Shown here one piece after another: positions 18,790-26,079 of a stretch of 47,025 nucleotides of DNA. Source of the DNA: Streptomyces sp. NRRL S-337. Its GTDB lineage: Bacteria > Actinomycetota > Actinomycetes > Streptomycetales > Streptomycetaceae. The position numbers and the translations under genes were made by a program. The stretch's first letter is position 1. Each line of letters starts with the position of its first letter. The stretch is from positions 1 through 47,025 of the forward strand of contig NZ_JOIX01000054.1 in NCBI RefSeq assembly GCF_000720175.1, in the 5' to 3' direction. The notes below the pieces were generated by a model that was not told the origin of the DNA, did no database searches, and worked only from the letters and a program-made list of their open reading frames with translations.

Positions 18790-18808
18790 TTTGACGAAAA
18801 GCGTCAAA
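18790..18808. promoter_or_regulatory. Inverted repeat in the MFS/gpmA divergent region
   Basis: TTTGACG, 5 nt, CGTCAAA. This perfect 7-bp arm palindrome contains a -35-like TTGACG on each strand. It may be a regulator site or the promoter of the MFS gene; the cognate protein is unknown. Confidence 0.4.
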
Positions 18809-18876
18809 CGTCACGCGGAAGACCAGGTCCTGGACCTGGGCAAGGCGGTATCCGGATTTCGATTACGCTCGACGGC

Positions 18877-19638
18877 ATGGCCGACGCACCGTACAAGCTG
18901 ATCCTGCTCCGCCACGGCGAGAGTGAGTGGAACGCGAAGAACCTGTTCACCGGCTGGGTGGACGTCAACCTCAACGAGAAGGGCGAGAAGGAGGCGGTCC
19001 GCGGCGGAGAGCTGCTCAAGGAGGCCGGCCTGCTCCCCGACGTCGTGCACACCTCCCTCCAGAAGCGCGCCATCCGCACCGCGCAGCTGGCCCTGGAGGC
19101 CGCCGACCGCCACTGGATTCCCGTGCACCGTTCGTGGCGCCTGAACGAGCGCCACTACGGCGCGCTGCAGGGCAAGGACAAGGCGCAGACCCTGGCCGAG
19201 TTCGGCGAGGAGCAGTTCATGCTCTGGCGCCGCTCGTACGACACCCCGCCGCCGGCGCTCGCCAACGACGCGGAGTTCTCGCAGTTCGACGACCCCCGCT
19301 ACGCCACGCTCCCGCCGGAGCTGCGCCCGCAGACCGAGTGCCTCAAGGACGTCGTCGTCCGCATGCTGCCGTACTGGTTCGACGGCATCGTCCCGGACCT
19401 GCTCACCGGCAAGACGGTCCTGGTCGCCGCCCACGGCAACAGCCTGCGCGCGCTGGTCAAGCACCTCGACGGCATCTCCGACGCGGACATCGCCGGCCTG
19501 AACATCCCCACCGGCATCCCCCTCTCCTACGAGCTGGACGCCGACTTCCGCCCGGTCACCCCCGGCGGCACCTACCTCGACCCGGAGGCCGCCAAGGCCG
19601 CCATCGAGGCCGTGAAGAACCAGGGCAAGAAGAAGTAA
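18877..19638 (+). CDS. gpmA: 2,3-bisphosphoglycerate-dependent phosphoglycerate mutase
   Basis: 253 residues; a glycolytic enzyme interconverting 3- and 2-phosphoglycerate. The phosphohistidine motif [10 protein letters not shown] puts the active His at residue 13, [16 protein letters not shown] follows, and the second His is in [21 protein letters not shown] box (18864-18869) 7 nt before the ATG indicates a leaderless mRNA. The last codons (CAG GGC AAG AAG AAG TAA) form the attachment site of the integrative element. The gene remains intact because the insertion leaves a complete 3' end. Confidence 0.96.
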   Translation: MADAPYKLILLRHGESEWNAKNLFTGWVDVNLNEKGEKEAVRGGELLKEAGLLPDVVHTSLQKRAIRTAQLALEAADRHWIPVHRSWRLNERHYGALQGKDKAQTLAEFGEEQFMLWRRSYDTPPPALANDAEFSQFDDPRYATLPPELRPQTECLKDVVVRMLPYWFDGIVPDLLTGKTVLVAAHGNSLRALVKHLDGISDADIAGLNIPTGIPLSYELDADFRPVTPGGTYLDPEAAKAAIEAVKNQGKKK

Positions 19639-19639
19639 G
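19620..19639 (+). other. attL: Left attachment site (attL) core
   Basis: Twenty bases identical to 28924-28943, covering the last five sense codons and stop of gpmA. The next bases differ (T versus C), marking the end of the strict core. Weaker similarity continues through the terminator that follows. Confidence 0.85.
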
Positions 19640-19651
19640 TTTCGTGATCAT

Positions 19652-19691
19652 GCCCCCGACCTGCGCTTACGGCGCGGGTCGGGGGCGTTTT
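19652..19691 (+). terminator. Element-borne terminator following gpmA
   Basis: GCCCCCGACC pairs with GGTCGGGGGC (19677-19686), followed by GTTTT. It closely resembles the native terminator now displaced to 28955-28993, so the element appears to supply a substitute terminator for the interrupted gpmA unit. Confidence 0.8.
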
Positions 19692-19716
19692 CACGGCCTG
19701 GGCCCACTTTGGGCCC

Positions 19717-20952
19717 TCAGTGCCTCGGATCTTGCGGCCGGAGCGCGAGCCCGAGAGCCTTCCGGGCGCGCTCCCGGCTGCTGGGCATGAGGTGCGCGTA
19801 CACCTTCAGGGTCAGACCCGGGTCGGAGTGTCCGAGGTACTCCGCAAGAGCCTTGATGCTCTCCCCGGCGTCCAGCAGAACGGACGCGTAGAAGTGACGT
19901 AGGGCATGCATGCCGTGCTCGCGAGCGGCGGCGTGCTCCCGGCTCTTGGCCGTCGGGATGACCCCGACCTTTGCGAGAGCGGGCTTCCAGTGGTCCTCGT
20001 TCAGCGAGGTACGCCAGACGTGCCCGCCGTTGGGCCCGCTGAAGATGAGCTGCCTGGTCACGGGCTGGCCGTTCGCTCGCAGCCACGGCAACGTGACCTT
20101 GACCGGCGGGAAGCGCTTGACGTGCTCCTTGAGCGCTTCTGCCACGGGGTCGGGAAGGGGCACGTCGCGGAGTTTGCCGCCCTTGGGCGGTGCGAACACA
20201 GGCGTGCTCAGGCTCAGCTTCAGTTGCTGCACCACGTGCAGGGTGCCGCCCTCGAAGTCCAGGTCATCGACGGACAGGCCAAGGATCTCTCCTTGCCGCA
20301 GGCCGCAGCCGGCGCCCACGTCGACCATGGGCCGGAAGCGCTCGACCATGGCGGCGCGCATCGCGAAGACGCGTTCCGGCGGCCAGGGGACGACGCGACG
20401 CGTGCCAATCACGGGCGGCGTCACCGTGCGCGAGTTGCAAGGGTTCCGGCGCAGGCACCCATCCTCGACAGCCGCGGAGAGCACGGCGCGGACGTTGGAG
20501 AAGATCACACGCGCGTACGCACCGGACATACCCGATGCTTCGAGCTGCGTCACGAACTCACGGATGTGACTCGGCTGGAACGACCCCAACTGACGTGCTC
20601 CGATTCGTGGGAAAGCATGCAGCTTGAGCTGAGACTCCATCGACGCCCGGGTATTCGGGTCGCCGCTCTGACCCGTGAGCCACTTCTCCGCGAAGTCCTG
20701 GAACGTCGTACGCGATGCGTTCGGGTCGATGAAGTCGCCGCGGGCCACGTCCGCCGTGATGCTGCTCAGCCACTGCTCAGCGAGGCGCTTCTGCCCATCA
20801 GGGAAGGACTTGGCCTTCCGCTTCCCGTCGGGAGTGAAGTAGCGGGCCCGATAGCGCATGCCCGTGCCGTGGCGGTCGGTCTTAACGCGGACGCTCCTGC
20901 CGTCGGCGTCGGTGACGGTCTTGTACCAGCGGTCTTGGATGCTGCCTGCCAT
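19717..20952 (-). CDS. int: Tyrosine recombinase (site-specific integrase)
   Basis: 411 residues. An N-terminal arm-binding/SAM-like region (TFQDFAEKWLTGQSGDP) precedes the catalytic domain. The catalytic residues are R219 (GCGLRQGE), H349-xx-R352 (HALRHFYASVLL), H375 (YLGHSDPG) and the nucleophile Y385 (LKVYAHLM). It catalyses integration and excision at the gpmA site. Its stop is 78 bp from attL, the usual position for such integrases. It is last in the leftward gene set, after the excisionase. Confidence 0.95.
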   Translation of the reverse strand: MAGSIQDRWYKTVTDADGRSVRVKTDRHGTGMRYRARYFTPDGKRKAKSFPDGQKRLAEQWLSSITADVARGDFIDPNASRTTFQDFAEKWLTGQSGDPNTRASMESQLKLHAFPRIGARQLGSFQPSHIREFVTQLEASGMSGAYARVIFSNVRAVLSAAVEDGCLRRNPCNSRTVTPPVIGTRRVVPWPPERVFAMRAAMVERFRPMVDVGAGCGLRQGEILGLSVDDLDFEGGTLHVVQQLKLSLSTPVFAPPKGGKLRDVPLPDPVAEALKEHVKRFPPVKVTLPWLRANGQPVTRQLIFSGPNGGHVWRTSLNEDHWKPALAKVGVIPTAKSREHAAAREHGMHALRHFYASVLLDAGESIKALAEYLGHSDPGLTLKVYAHLMPSSRERARKALGLALRPQDPRH

Positions 20953-21379
20953 GGTGAGGAAAGTCCCTTCAGAGGCGAGTGACGGCCGCAGTGCGCGGCC
21001 GGTAGCAGGGGGCCAGCGGGTACCGGGGCACCCGCTCGACTGGTTTCGGGGTGTGCCGGGCCGGGCCTGCTACTTGCTGCGGGCCTGGTCGGTGGGGGTT
21101 TGGGGTGCTAGCGGGGGTGCTACCGGTAGCGGGTGGGGTCGCTACCGGTAGCAATCACTTGGGCCGGGGAGGGAGGCAGGGGCGGGGGCCGGAGAGGCTT
21201 TCTGGAGCCCTTTTCGGGGCTGCTGAGCAGGTGCCTCCCTGCCTCCCTGAGAGGCCTTATGCGCTGGTCAGGCGGGGGAGTTTGGCCGGGGAGGCGGTCA
21301 GGGAGAACTCCCTGCCTCCCTGGCGCCTCCCCCGCTGCCTCCCTGCACTGAGCGTGACTTTTCTCCCCGCGGCAGAGGG
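20953..21379. other. Non-coding region between excisionase and integrase genes
   Basis: 427 bp without a credible gene. It holds the operator-like array at 21107-21152. To the right (21160-21350) is a stretch rich in CTGCCTCCCTG-type repeats (TGCCTCCCTG at about 21230, 21309 and 21331) of unknown role. Confidence 0.6.
21107..21152. repeat. GCTA-N4-TAGC operator-like array, copy A
   Basis: Half-site GCTAGC (21107-21112), 6 nt, palindrome GCTACCGGTAGC (21119-21130), 10 nt, the same palindrome (21141-21152). The spacing is exactly that of arrays B and C in the same element. The palindrome centres are 22 bp apart, two helical turns. Confidence 0.85.
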
Positions 21380-21619
21380 TCAGGCGGCGTCGGTGAGGGT
21401 GGTCTGCTGCGTCACCCATTCGCGGACGGCGGCCGGGTCGAACCGGAGGTGCTTACCGACGCGGAAGCCCGGCGGGCCGACGCGCTTGCGGCGCCAGGCG
21501 TAGACGGTCTCGACGCTCGGCAGGCGGAACATCGAGGCGAGGTCTTCGGGGGTCAGGTAGCGGTCCGGGAGCCCGTCGCGCAGGACGGCGCGCCGGTCGG
21601 TGGGCTTGTCGGTGGCCAT
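21380..21619 (-). CDS. xis: Excisionase-type DNA-binding protein (Xis)
   Basis: 79 residues with the MerR-like/Xis winged helix: YLTPEDLASMFRLPSVETVYAWRRKRVGPPGFRVGKHLRFDP, then AAVREWV. Small proteins of this family direct the integrase toward excision. It is upstream of the integrase gene in the same direction, separated by 427 bp that contain array A. Its own upstream gap (21620-21869) carries a cluster of AGCGTCCGC repeats that it or the integrase might bind. Confidence 0.88.
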   Translation of the reverse strand: MATDKPTDRRAVLRDGLPDRYLTPEDLASMFRLPSVETVYAWRRKRVGPPGFRVGKHLRFDPAAVREWVTQQTTLTDAA

Positions 21620-21698
21620 GGCTGGGGTGACTCCTCGTGTCCGTGGTGCGGTGCGTGGGAGTGGTGCCGGTCGCCGTCCTGGAGAGTTGGTGTATTTC

Positions 21699-21810
21699 AG
21701 CGTCCGCAGCGTTCCAGCGTCCGCACGGCCGCGTTGCCGCAGGCCAGTGCGGGTGAGGGGTGTGGACGCTGGTGCGGACGCTGTGGACGCTGGACGGCTG
21801 TAGCGTCCGC
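21699..21810. repeat. AGCGTCCGC / GCGGACGCT repeat cluster, left
   Basis: Six copies of GGACGCT or its complement lie at 21699, 21716, 21764, 21776, 21785 and 21802, in both orientations. Most are extended to GCGGACGCT. They fill the gap between the ATPase and excisionase genes. A matching cluster lies at 27798-27984. Confidence 0.8.
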
Positions 21811-21869
21811 AGCTTCGACGTGTCCGGGCCGCTGGTGTGCGGCCCGGCCCGGTGGGTGTTCCGGCTACG

Positions 21870-23492
21870 TCAGGGCTGGTCAGGTGGCGTTCTTGCCTGC
21901 CCGATGGGGGCCACCTCAGGCCAGAGAGAGGCTTGCTCGGACGCGGACGCTGGCTGTTGTGCGTCGGGTGCGCGGGAGAGGATCAGCAGCTTGTGCCGGT
22001 GCCGGTCCCGGCTACGTTGCGTGTCGTCCACGGTGATCCCGATGGACCGCAGCAGCGGCGCGAGGCGCTTGACCCGGCCGCCGGCGCGGGTGGCGTCCTT
22101 GGGCCAGCCCTGCGGCCGGACCAGGCCCGGGATGGGCAGGGCATCGAGCAACTGGGCGGCCGTGCCGCACCATTCGCCGTCCCGGTCGACCAGGGCCGCG
22201 ATGGCGGCGCCGAACGGGTCGCCCTCCAGCGCGTCCGTGGCGACGTTCGCGGAGGTGGCCAGGTAGTCGTCCAGCGTGTGCCAGTCCATGACCTGGTCGA
22301 CGGCCGCCAGCACCCGGGCGAAGTCCGCCATGCGCGGCAGGGTGTCCAGTTTGATGGACGGCAGGACGGCCAGGACGCAGGCCAGCAGGTCGAAGAGAGC
22401 TCCCAGTACAGCTGGGCGGACCGCTTCGAACGCGGCGTTGAGCTCTTCCTCGGTCCGGCGCCGGTCCTCCTCGATCAACTGCAAGTCCAGCATCAGCAGC
22501 CGCTCGGCGAGGTCTCCGGCGAGGGCACCGGCGTCGATGGTGGTCATGGCCAGCACCCGGCGGAAGGTCAGCACCACCACGTCGTCATCGGTGTACAGGG
22601 CCCGGTCCACGATGCCGTCACCGGTCACCGCCTTGCACAGGGTGTCCGATAGCCACGGCGGAATGGTGCTGACGTTGTCCAGGCACAGCGCCCAGGAGTT
22701 GAACGCCTGCGCCGCCCACGCCTTGATGTCCCGCGGCTGGCTGCGCTTGCTGGCTGGCGACGGGTCGATCAGGTTCACCACCATCTCGGCCGTCTTGGAC
22801 TTGCCCGTGCCCTGCTCGCCCTTGAACGTCAGCACCGGGTGCGGGATGTGCGGGATCCACGCAGCGACCAGCCAAGCGGCGAGCTGGCGGAAGGTGGGTG
22901 CGTCCATGTTCAGCAGCGCGTGCAGCTTGGCCAGACCGTCGCCGTCCAGGTGCGGGGTCGGCATCGGTCCCATGGCACCGGAGCGGCGGAAGAGCACCGG
23001 GGAGCGTTCGACAACTTCCCAGCCGGTCTCGGTCACGGTCACCGCGCGGCCGTCGGCCGTGCCCAGGTCCACCACGATGCCGCCGGCAGGCGCACTGCCC
23101 ACCCGCAGGCTCACCGGTACCGGGTCGTCCGCGTCGGCGATGCCTTCCAGCACCGTCATCGCGTCGGCGAGGGCGGACTGCGAAGCAACCTCGCCGTCGT
23201 AGGTGTCCGCGTACAGCCGCGCGAGGCGCTGGCGCAGGCCCGCCTTGCCCCGCATCGGTAGGGCGAGGTTCGCCCCGTCCAGGGCGACTGCGTAGGGGCG
23301 GCCGTCGGTGGACATCACGAACCGGTACCCCTCACGGGCGAGACCGACCAGCCGGGAGGCAGCCGACGGCTTCTTCCCCTCGCCATCGTTCGCGCCGCGA
23401 GTCGATCGGGGCGCGGCCGTGGCGGCCGGGTTGGGTCGACTCTTGCCAGGCTGGGCGTGGCCGTTGACGGGTCGATCGGTTCGGGTCGTCAT
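21870..23492 (-). CDS. P-loop ATPase, probable replication helicase-like protein of the element
   Basis: 540 residues from ATG 23492, which overlaps the HNH stop as ATGA; a GTG at 23498 is the alternative start. A Pro/Ala-rich basic N terminus (1-45) is followed by a domain of unknown type. Walker A is G225-EQGTGK-S232 (LTFKGEQGTGKSKTAEM), with a Walker B-like strand ALCLDNVS (268-275) and later FRRVLAMTTIDAGALAGDLAERLL. The layout resembles phage/plasmid D5-like or superfamily-3 ATPases, so a role in replication of the excised element is plausible. No primase motif is seen. The family is not identified with certainty. Confidence 0.7.
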   Translation of the reverse strand: MTTRTDRPVNGHAQPGKSRPNPAATAAPRSTRGANDGEGKKPSAASRLVGLAREGYRFVMSTDGRPYAVALDGANLALPMRGKAGLRQRLARLYADTYDGEVASQSALADAMTVLEGIADADDPVPVSLRVGSAPAGGIVVDLGTADGRAVTVTETGWEVVERSPVLFRRSGAMGPMPTPHLDGDGLAKLHALLNMDAPTFRQLAAWLVAAWIPHIPHPVLTFKGEQGTGKSKTAEMVVNLIDPSPASKRSQPRDIKAWAAQAFNSWALCLDNVSTIPPWLSDTLCKAVTGDGIVDRALYTDDDVVVLTFRRVLAMTTIDAGALAGDLAERLLMLDLQLIEEDRRRTEEELNAAFEAVRPAVLGALFDLLACVLAVLPSIKLDTLPRMADFARVLAAVDQVMDWHTLDDYLATSANVATDALEGDPFGAAIAALVDRDGEWCGTAAQLLDALPIPGLVRPQGWPKDATRAGGRVKRLAPLLRSIGITVDDTQRSRDRHRHKLLILSRAPDAQQPASASEQASLWPEVAPIGQARTPPDQP

Positions 23493-24301
23493 GCGCACAC
23501 CGCCTCATCGGTCGGCCGACTCGTACGCGTCTGAGCATCCGGTCCGCACGCACCTGTACGGCCGATGCGCACACCTGCGTACGGTCGATCCGTACGCCCC
23601 CGCACGGCCGAGGCGGCGGTGCGTACGGGCAGGTCACACATCGATCGATTCGGCGTACGGTCGGGTGCCTGCTCCCCTTTACGCCCAAGGGGCGTGCGCT
23701 CCTGAAGAGCCTTCGCCGCGGTCGATCGGTCGGCTGTCTGTCGGGCGTGGGCGAGTCGGGCCAGCAACGCCCAGTCGGGCGTGAACGCCTCCCCGATCGA
23801 GCCGTGAACGTGTTCACGCGAGTGTTCACGGACAGCTCCGATCGGCTGTTCATGAACGGCACCGATCGGCCGTCCGTGAACGCCGTCCGCCGAGTGTTCA
23901 CGGCGGCGGGTCAGGTGTTCACGGACACCAGCCGGAAGCTCCCGAAGGAGCGTGACGCACCGAGGCGTCACGGTCGTCACAACAGGCGTTGCGACGGGGG
24001 GCATTTGGGAGCTGACCTGCGTGACTTCCGCGTCACGGTCGACCGTGGCGCACAGCAGCAGCGCCATCAGCAGCGGGAGTCGGTTGCTCTTGGCCGTGTT
24101 GCACGGCCGGCAGGCGAGGACCAGATCCGCCGCCCGCCAGGTGCGGTACAGCGAGAGCGGCACGACGTGATCCATGGTGGCCTGCCGAAGGTCGGTGAAC
24201 GGGATGCGGCAGTAGGTGCACAGGGCCCCGTCCCGCCGGGCGAGGGTGCGCTTCCTCGCCCGGCGACGGGCCGCATTCAGGTGCGGCTTGGGGTAGCTCA
24301 T
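23489..24301 (-). CDS. HNH endonuclease with a repeat-coded C-terminal extension
   Basis: 270 residues. The N-terminal 90 residues form a compact HNH nuclease: C28-x2-C31, the DHVVPLS motif (D44-H45), and C64-x2-C67-N68 with K71, a zinc-stabilised beta-beta-alpha site. The remaining 180 residues show no fold and are repetitive (PIGAVHEQPIGAVREHSREHVHG, then Arg/Thr/Pro-rich). The underlying DNA is packed with GTTCACG, CGATCGG and CGTACGG repeats. Yet the frame is kept open to an ATGA overlap with the ATPase gene, and its own start overlaps the sigma gene the same way. A bifunctional stretch (coding plus cis-acting origin) is possible. The nuclease assignment is firm. Confidence 0.82.
   Translation of the reverse strand: MSYPKPHLNAARRRARKRTLARRDGALCTYCRIPFTDLRQATMDHVVPLSLYRTWRAADLVLACRPCNTAKSNRLPLLMALLLCATVDRDAEVTQVSSQMPPVATPVVTTVTPRCVTLLRELPAGVREHLTRRREHSADGVHGRPIGAVHEQPIGAVREHSREHVHGSIGEAFTPDWALLARLAHARQTADRSTAAKALQERTPLGRKGEQAPDRTPNRSMCDLPVRTAASAVRGRTDRPYAGVRIGRTGACGPDAQTRTSRPTDEAVCA
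23780..23924. repeat. GTTCACG / CGTGAAC repeat cluster inside the HNH gene
   Basis: CGTGAACG or TGTTCACG occurs at 23780, 23803, 23811, 23823, 23875, 23895 and 23916, and a TGTTCATGAACGG variant at about 23847. The pair at 23803-23818 is a 16-bp palindrome. CCGATCGG copies are interspersed. They resemble iterons or regulator sites. They are not PHO boxes, because the 11-bp period and GTTCACC end are missing. Confidence 0.7.
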
Positions 24302-25371
24302 GCTGCAACCGCCATGGCGGCCGGCTCCTCGGCGATACCGATCCACGCCTGACGCTTGCCGTGCGCGTAGCCCGCCCGCTGGATGACGCCGTCGTCCTTC
24401 AGCTCTTCGAAGAGCGGACGCCACTGGAAGTAGGTGTCCGGCTCCGGCGCCCCGTACTGGTAGATCAGGTCCCGGATGGTGAACCGCCGACCGCTGGAGG
24501 CTGCCGCCAACAGGGCTGCACGAGCCTGCACCGTCCACTCCCGTTCGGCCGTGACCGGCTCCGGCGCCTGACCGCCTTCCAGGTGGCGGCGCAGAGTGGC
24601 GATACCTTCCGTGTACCGCCTCCACACGGTGGACTGCGACATGCCGAGCTGTACCGCGATCTGGTTCATGTTCAGGCCGTGGAAGACGCGCAAGGCCACC
24701 ACAGACCGCTGCTGGTCGGGAAGCAGACCGAGCATCCCCTCCAGGTCGGCGCGGTCCAACACGAACGTCTCCGGCTGAGAAAGGGCGTCCGTCGCAACCG
24801 GGTCATGGCGCGGCATGTCTTCGTCCGCCGGCAGTGCCAGCAGCTCACGCTGCACCCGCTTCGACCTCAGGTGATCCGCGATCACCCAACGCACCTGGAC
24901 GGCCAGGTAGCCGTGCAGGGCGTCGTCTTCGGTCTGGAGGTTGTGCAGATTCTTGCCGATGCGCTCGAACACCTCGCTCGCCAGGTCCTCCGCGAGCGCG
25001 TGATCCTGCACGCTGAAGCGGATCCGGCGCAGGGTCCACACGTGGTACTTCTCGAAGATCCGGCCCCAGCGTTCCGCGTCGATGGCCTGCGCTACACGCT
25101 CCTCGGGGAGCCCCAGCTCCTCGCGGGTCATCTGGTAGACCTCGATGAGGATGCCCTGGTAGACGGCGTTCGGTACGTACTTGCCGCGCTCCCAGTTCCG
25201 GACGCAGGTCTCGACGGCGTTCGCCTTGCTCGCCAGCTCGATTCCCTGCGCGAACGCGACCTGCCGCATCCGCATCACCAGCTGCGCCACACTCCAGCCC
25301 CGCGCAACGCGGGCCGCACGCAGCGTCGTGCCCTGCTCGGTGGACCGTTTCGCAACGATTCCAGGCATCAT
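24298..25371 (-). CDS. XRE HTH - sigma factor - winged-helix fusion regulator
   Basis: 357 residues in three parts. Residues 15-90 form an XRE-like HTH (RAARVARGWSVAQLVMRM ... CVRNWERGKYVPN). Residues 100-175 resemble ECF sigma region 2 (HALAEDLASEVFERIGKNL, YLAVQVRWVIADHLRSKR). Residues 214-266 are a clear sigma region 4 (LLPDQQRSVVALRVFHGLNMNQIAVQLGMSQSTVWRRY). Residues 283-345 look like a winged helix (FTIRDLIYQYGAPEPDTYF ... ELKDDGVIQRAG). The ATGATG start follows GAAGGGG. It heads the leftward gene set and is coupled to the HNH gene. It probably steers RNA polymerase to element promoters, which is inference. Confidence 0.75.
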   Translation of the reverse strand: MMPGIVAKRSTEQGTTLRAARVARGWSVAQLVMRMRQVAFAQGIELASKANAVETCVRNWERGKYVPNAVYQGILIEVYQMTREELGLPEERVAQAIDAERWGRIFEKYHVWTLRRIRFSVQDHALAEDLASEVFERIGKNLHNLQTEDDALHGYLAVQVRWVIADHLRSKRVQRELLALPADEDMPRHDPVATDALSQPETFVLDRADLEGMLGLLPDQQRSVVALRVFHGLNMNQIAVQLGMSQSTVWRRYTEGIATLRRHLEGGQAPEPVTAEREWTVQARAALLAAASSGRRFTIRDLIYQYGAPEPDTYFQWRPLFEELKDDGVIQRAGYAHGKRQAWIGIAEEPAAMAVAA

Positions 25372-25439
25372 GGAAGTGCCCCTTCGTGGGTCGGGGAGCG
25401 GTGTCTGTGCTTGGCGGCTAGCGCCGCTCCCTGTCGAAA

Positions 25440-25463
25440 CCCTGGCTTTGACCAGGGCTTTTT
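25440..25463. terminator. Hairpin in the divergent control region
   Basis: CCCTGG, 6 nt, CCAGGG then CTTTTTC reads as an intrinsic terminator on the plus strand, although no plus-strand gene ends here. On the minus strand it would sit in the leader of the sigma-fusion mRNA and might act as an attenuator. Confidence 0.45.
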
Positions 25464-25500
25464 CACGGAAGTTACGCCCCGGATTGGGCGCCCCGCTGCT

Positions 25501-25518
25501 GACTAGCCTGCACTAGTC
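25501..25518. promoter_or_regulatory. Inverted repeat, candidate operator of the divergent control region
   Basis: GACTAG, 6 nt, CTAGTC. This perfect palindrome lies 54 bp before the GntR promoter box and between the two divergent element genes. That is the usual place for autoregulation by the GntR protein. Confidence 0.45.
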
Positions 25519-25583
25519 TGCTGTGATGCACAACCCCCGTGCGGTGCTGCGCTCTAGTTCGCTGTGGTGGGTACCCTCAGAGC

Positions 25584-25919
25584 ATGACTGTCACAGGAGG
25601 GCCCAAGCCGAAGGCTGTGCAGGTAGCGGACGCGCTCCGCGAGGACATCAAGAAGATGAAGCCGGGCGACCGCCTGCCGTCGCAGCGAGAGCTCATGGAC
25701 CGATTCGGGTACGCGAGCCAGACCATCCAGAACGGGCTGGCTGCACTGCGCACCGAGGGGCTAATCGTCTCGGCCGGCAACCTCGGAAACTTCGTGAGCG
25801 ACGGTTCCAGCGCGAATAACGACGTGCACGACGACATCGAAGAACTCCGCTCCCAGATTCAGGCGTTGACTGAACGGGTCGCAGCGCTCGAAGGTCGCTC
25901 CGTCCCAAGTGGTGCGTGA
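25584..25919 (+). CDS. Short GntR-family regulator
   Basis: 111 residues. The GntR winged helix covers most of the protein (VADALREDIKKMKPGDRLPSQRELMDRFGYASQTIQNGLAALRTEGLI). A C-terminal coiled-coil replaces the usual ligand domain (DDIEELRSQIQALTERVAALEG) and probably dimerises it. A TACCCT box at 25572-25577, 6 nt before the ATG, and the absence of a ribosome site indicate a leaderless mRNA. In pSAM2-type elements a GntR protein (KorSA) represses element genes; the same job is likely here, facing the sigma fusion gene. Confidence 0.88.
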   Translation: MTVTGGPKPKAVQVADALREDIKKMKPGDRLPSQRELMDRFGYASQTIQNGLAALRTEGLIVSAGNLGNFVSDGSSANNDVHDDIEELRSQIQALTERVAALEGRSVPSGA

Positions 25920-25990
25920 TCTGCAACCAGCATGCGAGGAACAGGGCACGTGAAGTAAGTGACACCAAGGGGGCAGTGGAGTAGAGCGGG

Positions 25991-26032
25991 GGACATGTCC
26001 GGTGTCACCTCGCTGTCCCCTTGCCTGTCCCC
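25991..26032. promoter_or_regulatory. TGTCC repeats upstream of the XRE-TPR gene
   Basis: The palindrome GGACATGTCC (25991-26000) is followed by TGTCCCC at 26014-26020 and 26026-26032. The three TGTCC half-sites lie 48-84 bp before the XRE-TPR start and are a candidate operator. Confidence 0.4.
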
Positions 26033-26079
26033 ACGGTTCCCGCGCGAGACTCGGCACGTAGGCACTCGGAGGAGGGCGC

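Noticed and set aside
23780..23924. GTTCACG cluster as PHO boxes
   Set aside because: The units end in G instead of CC, occur in both orientations and lack the 11-bp period.
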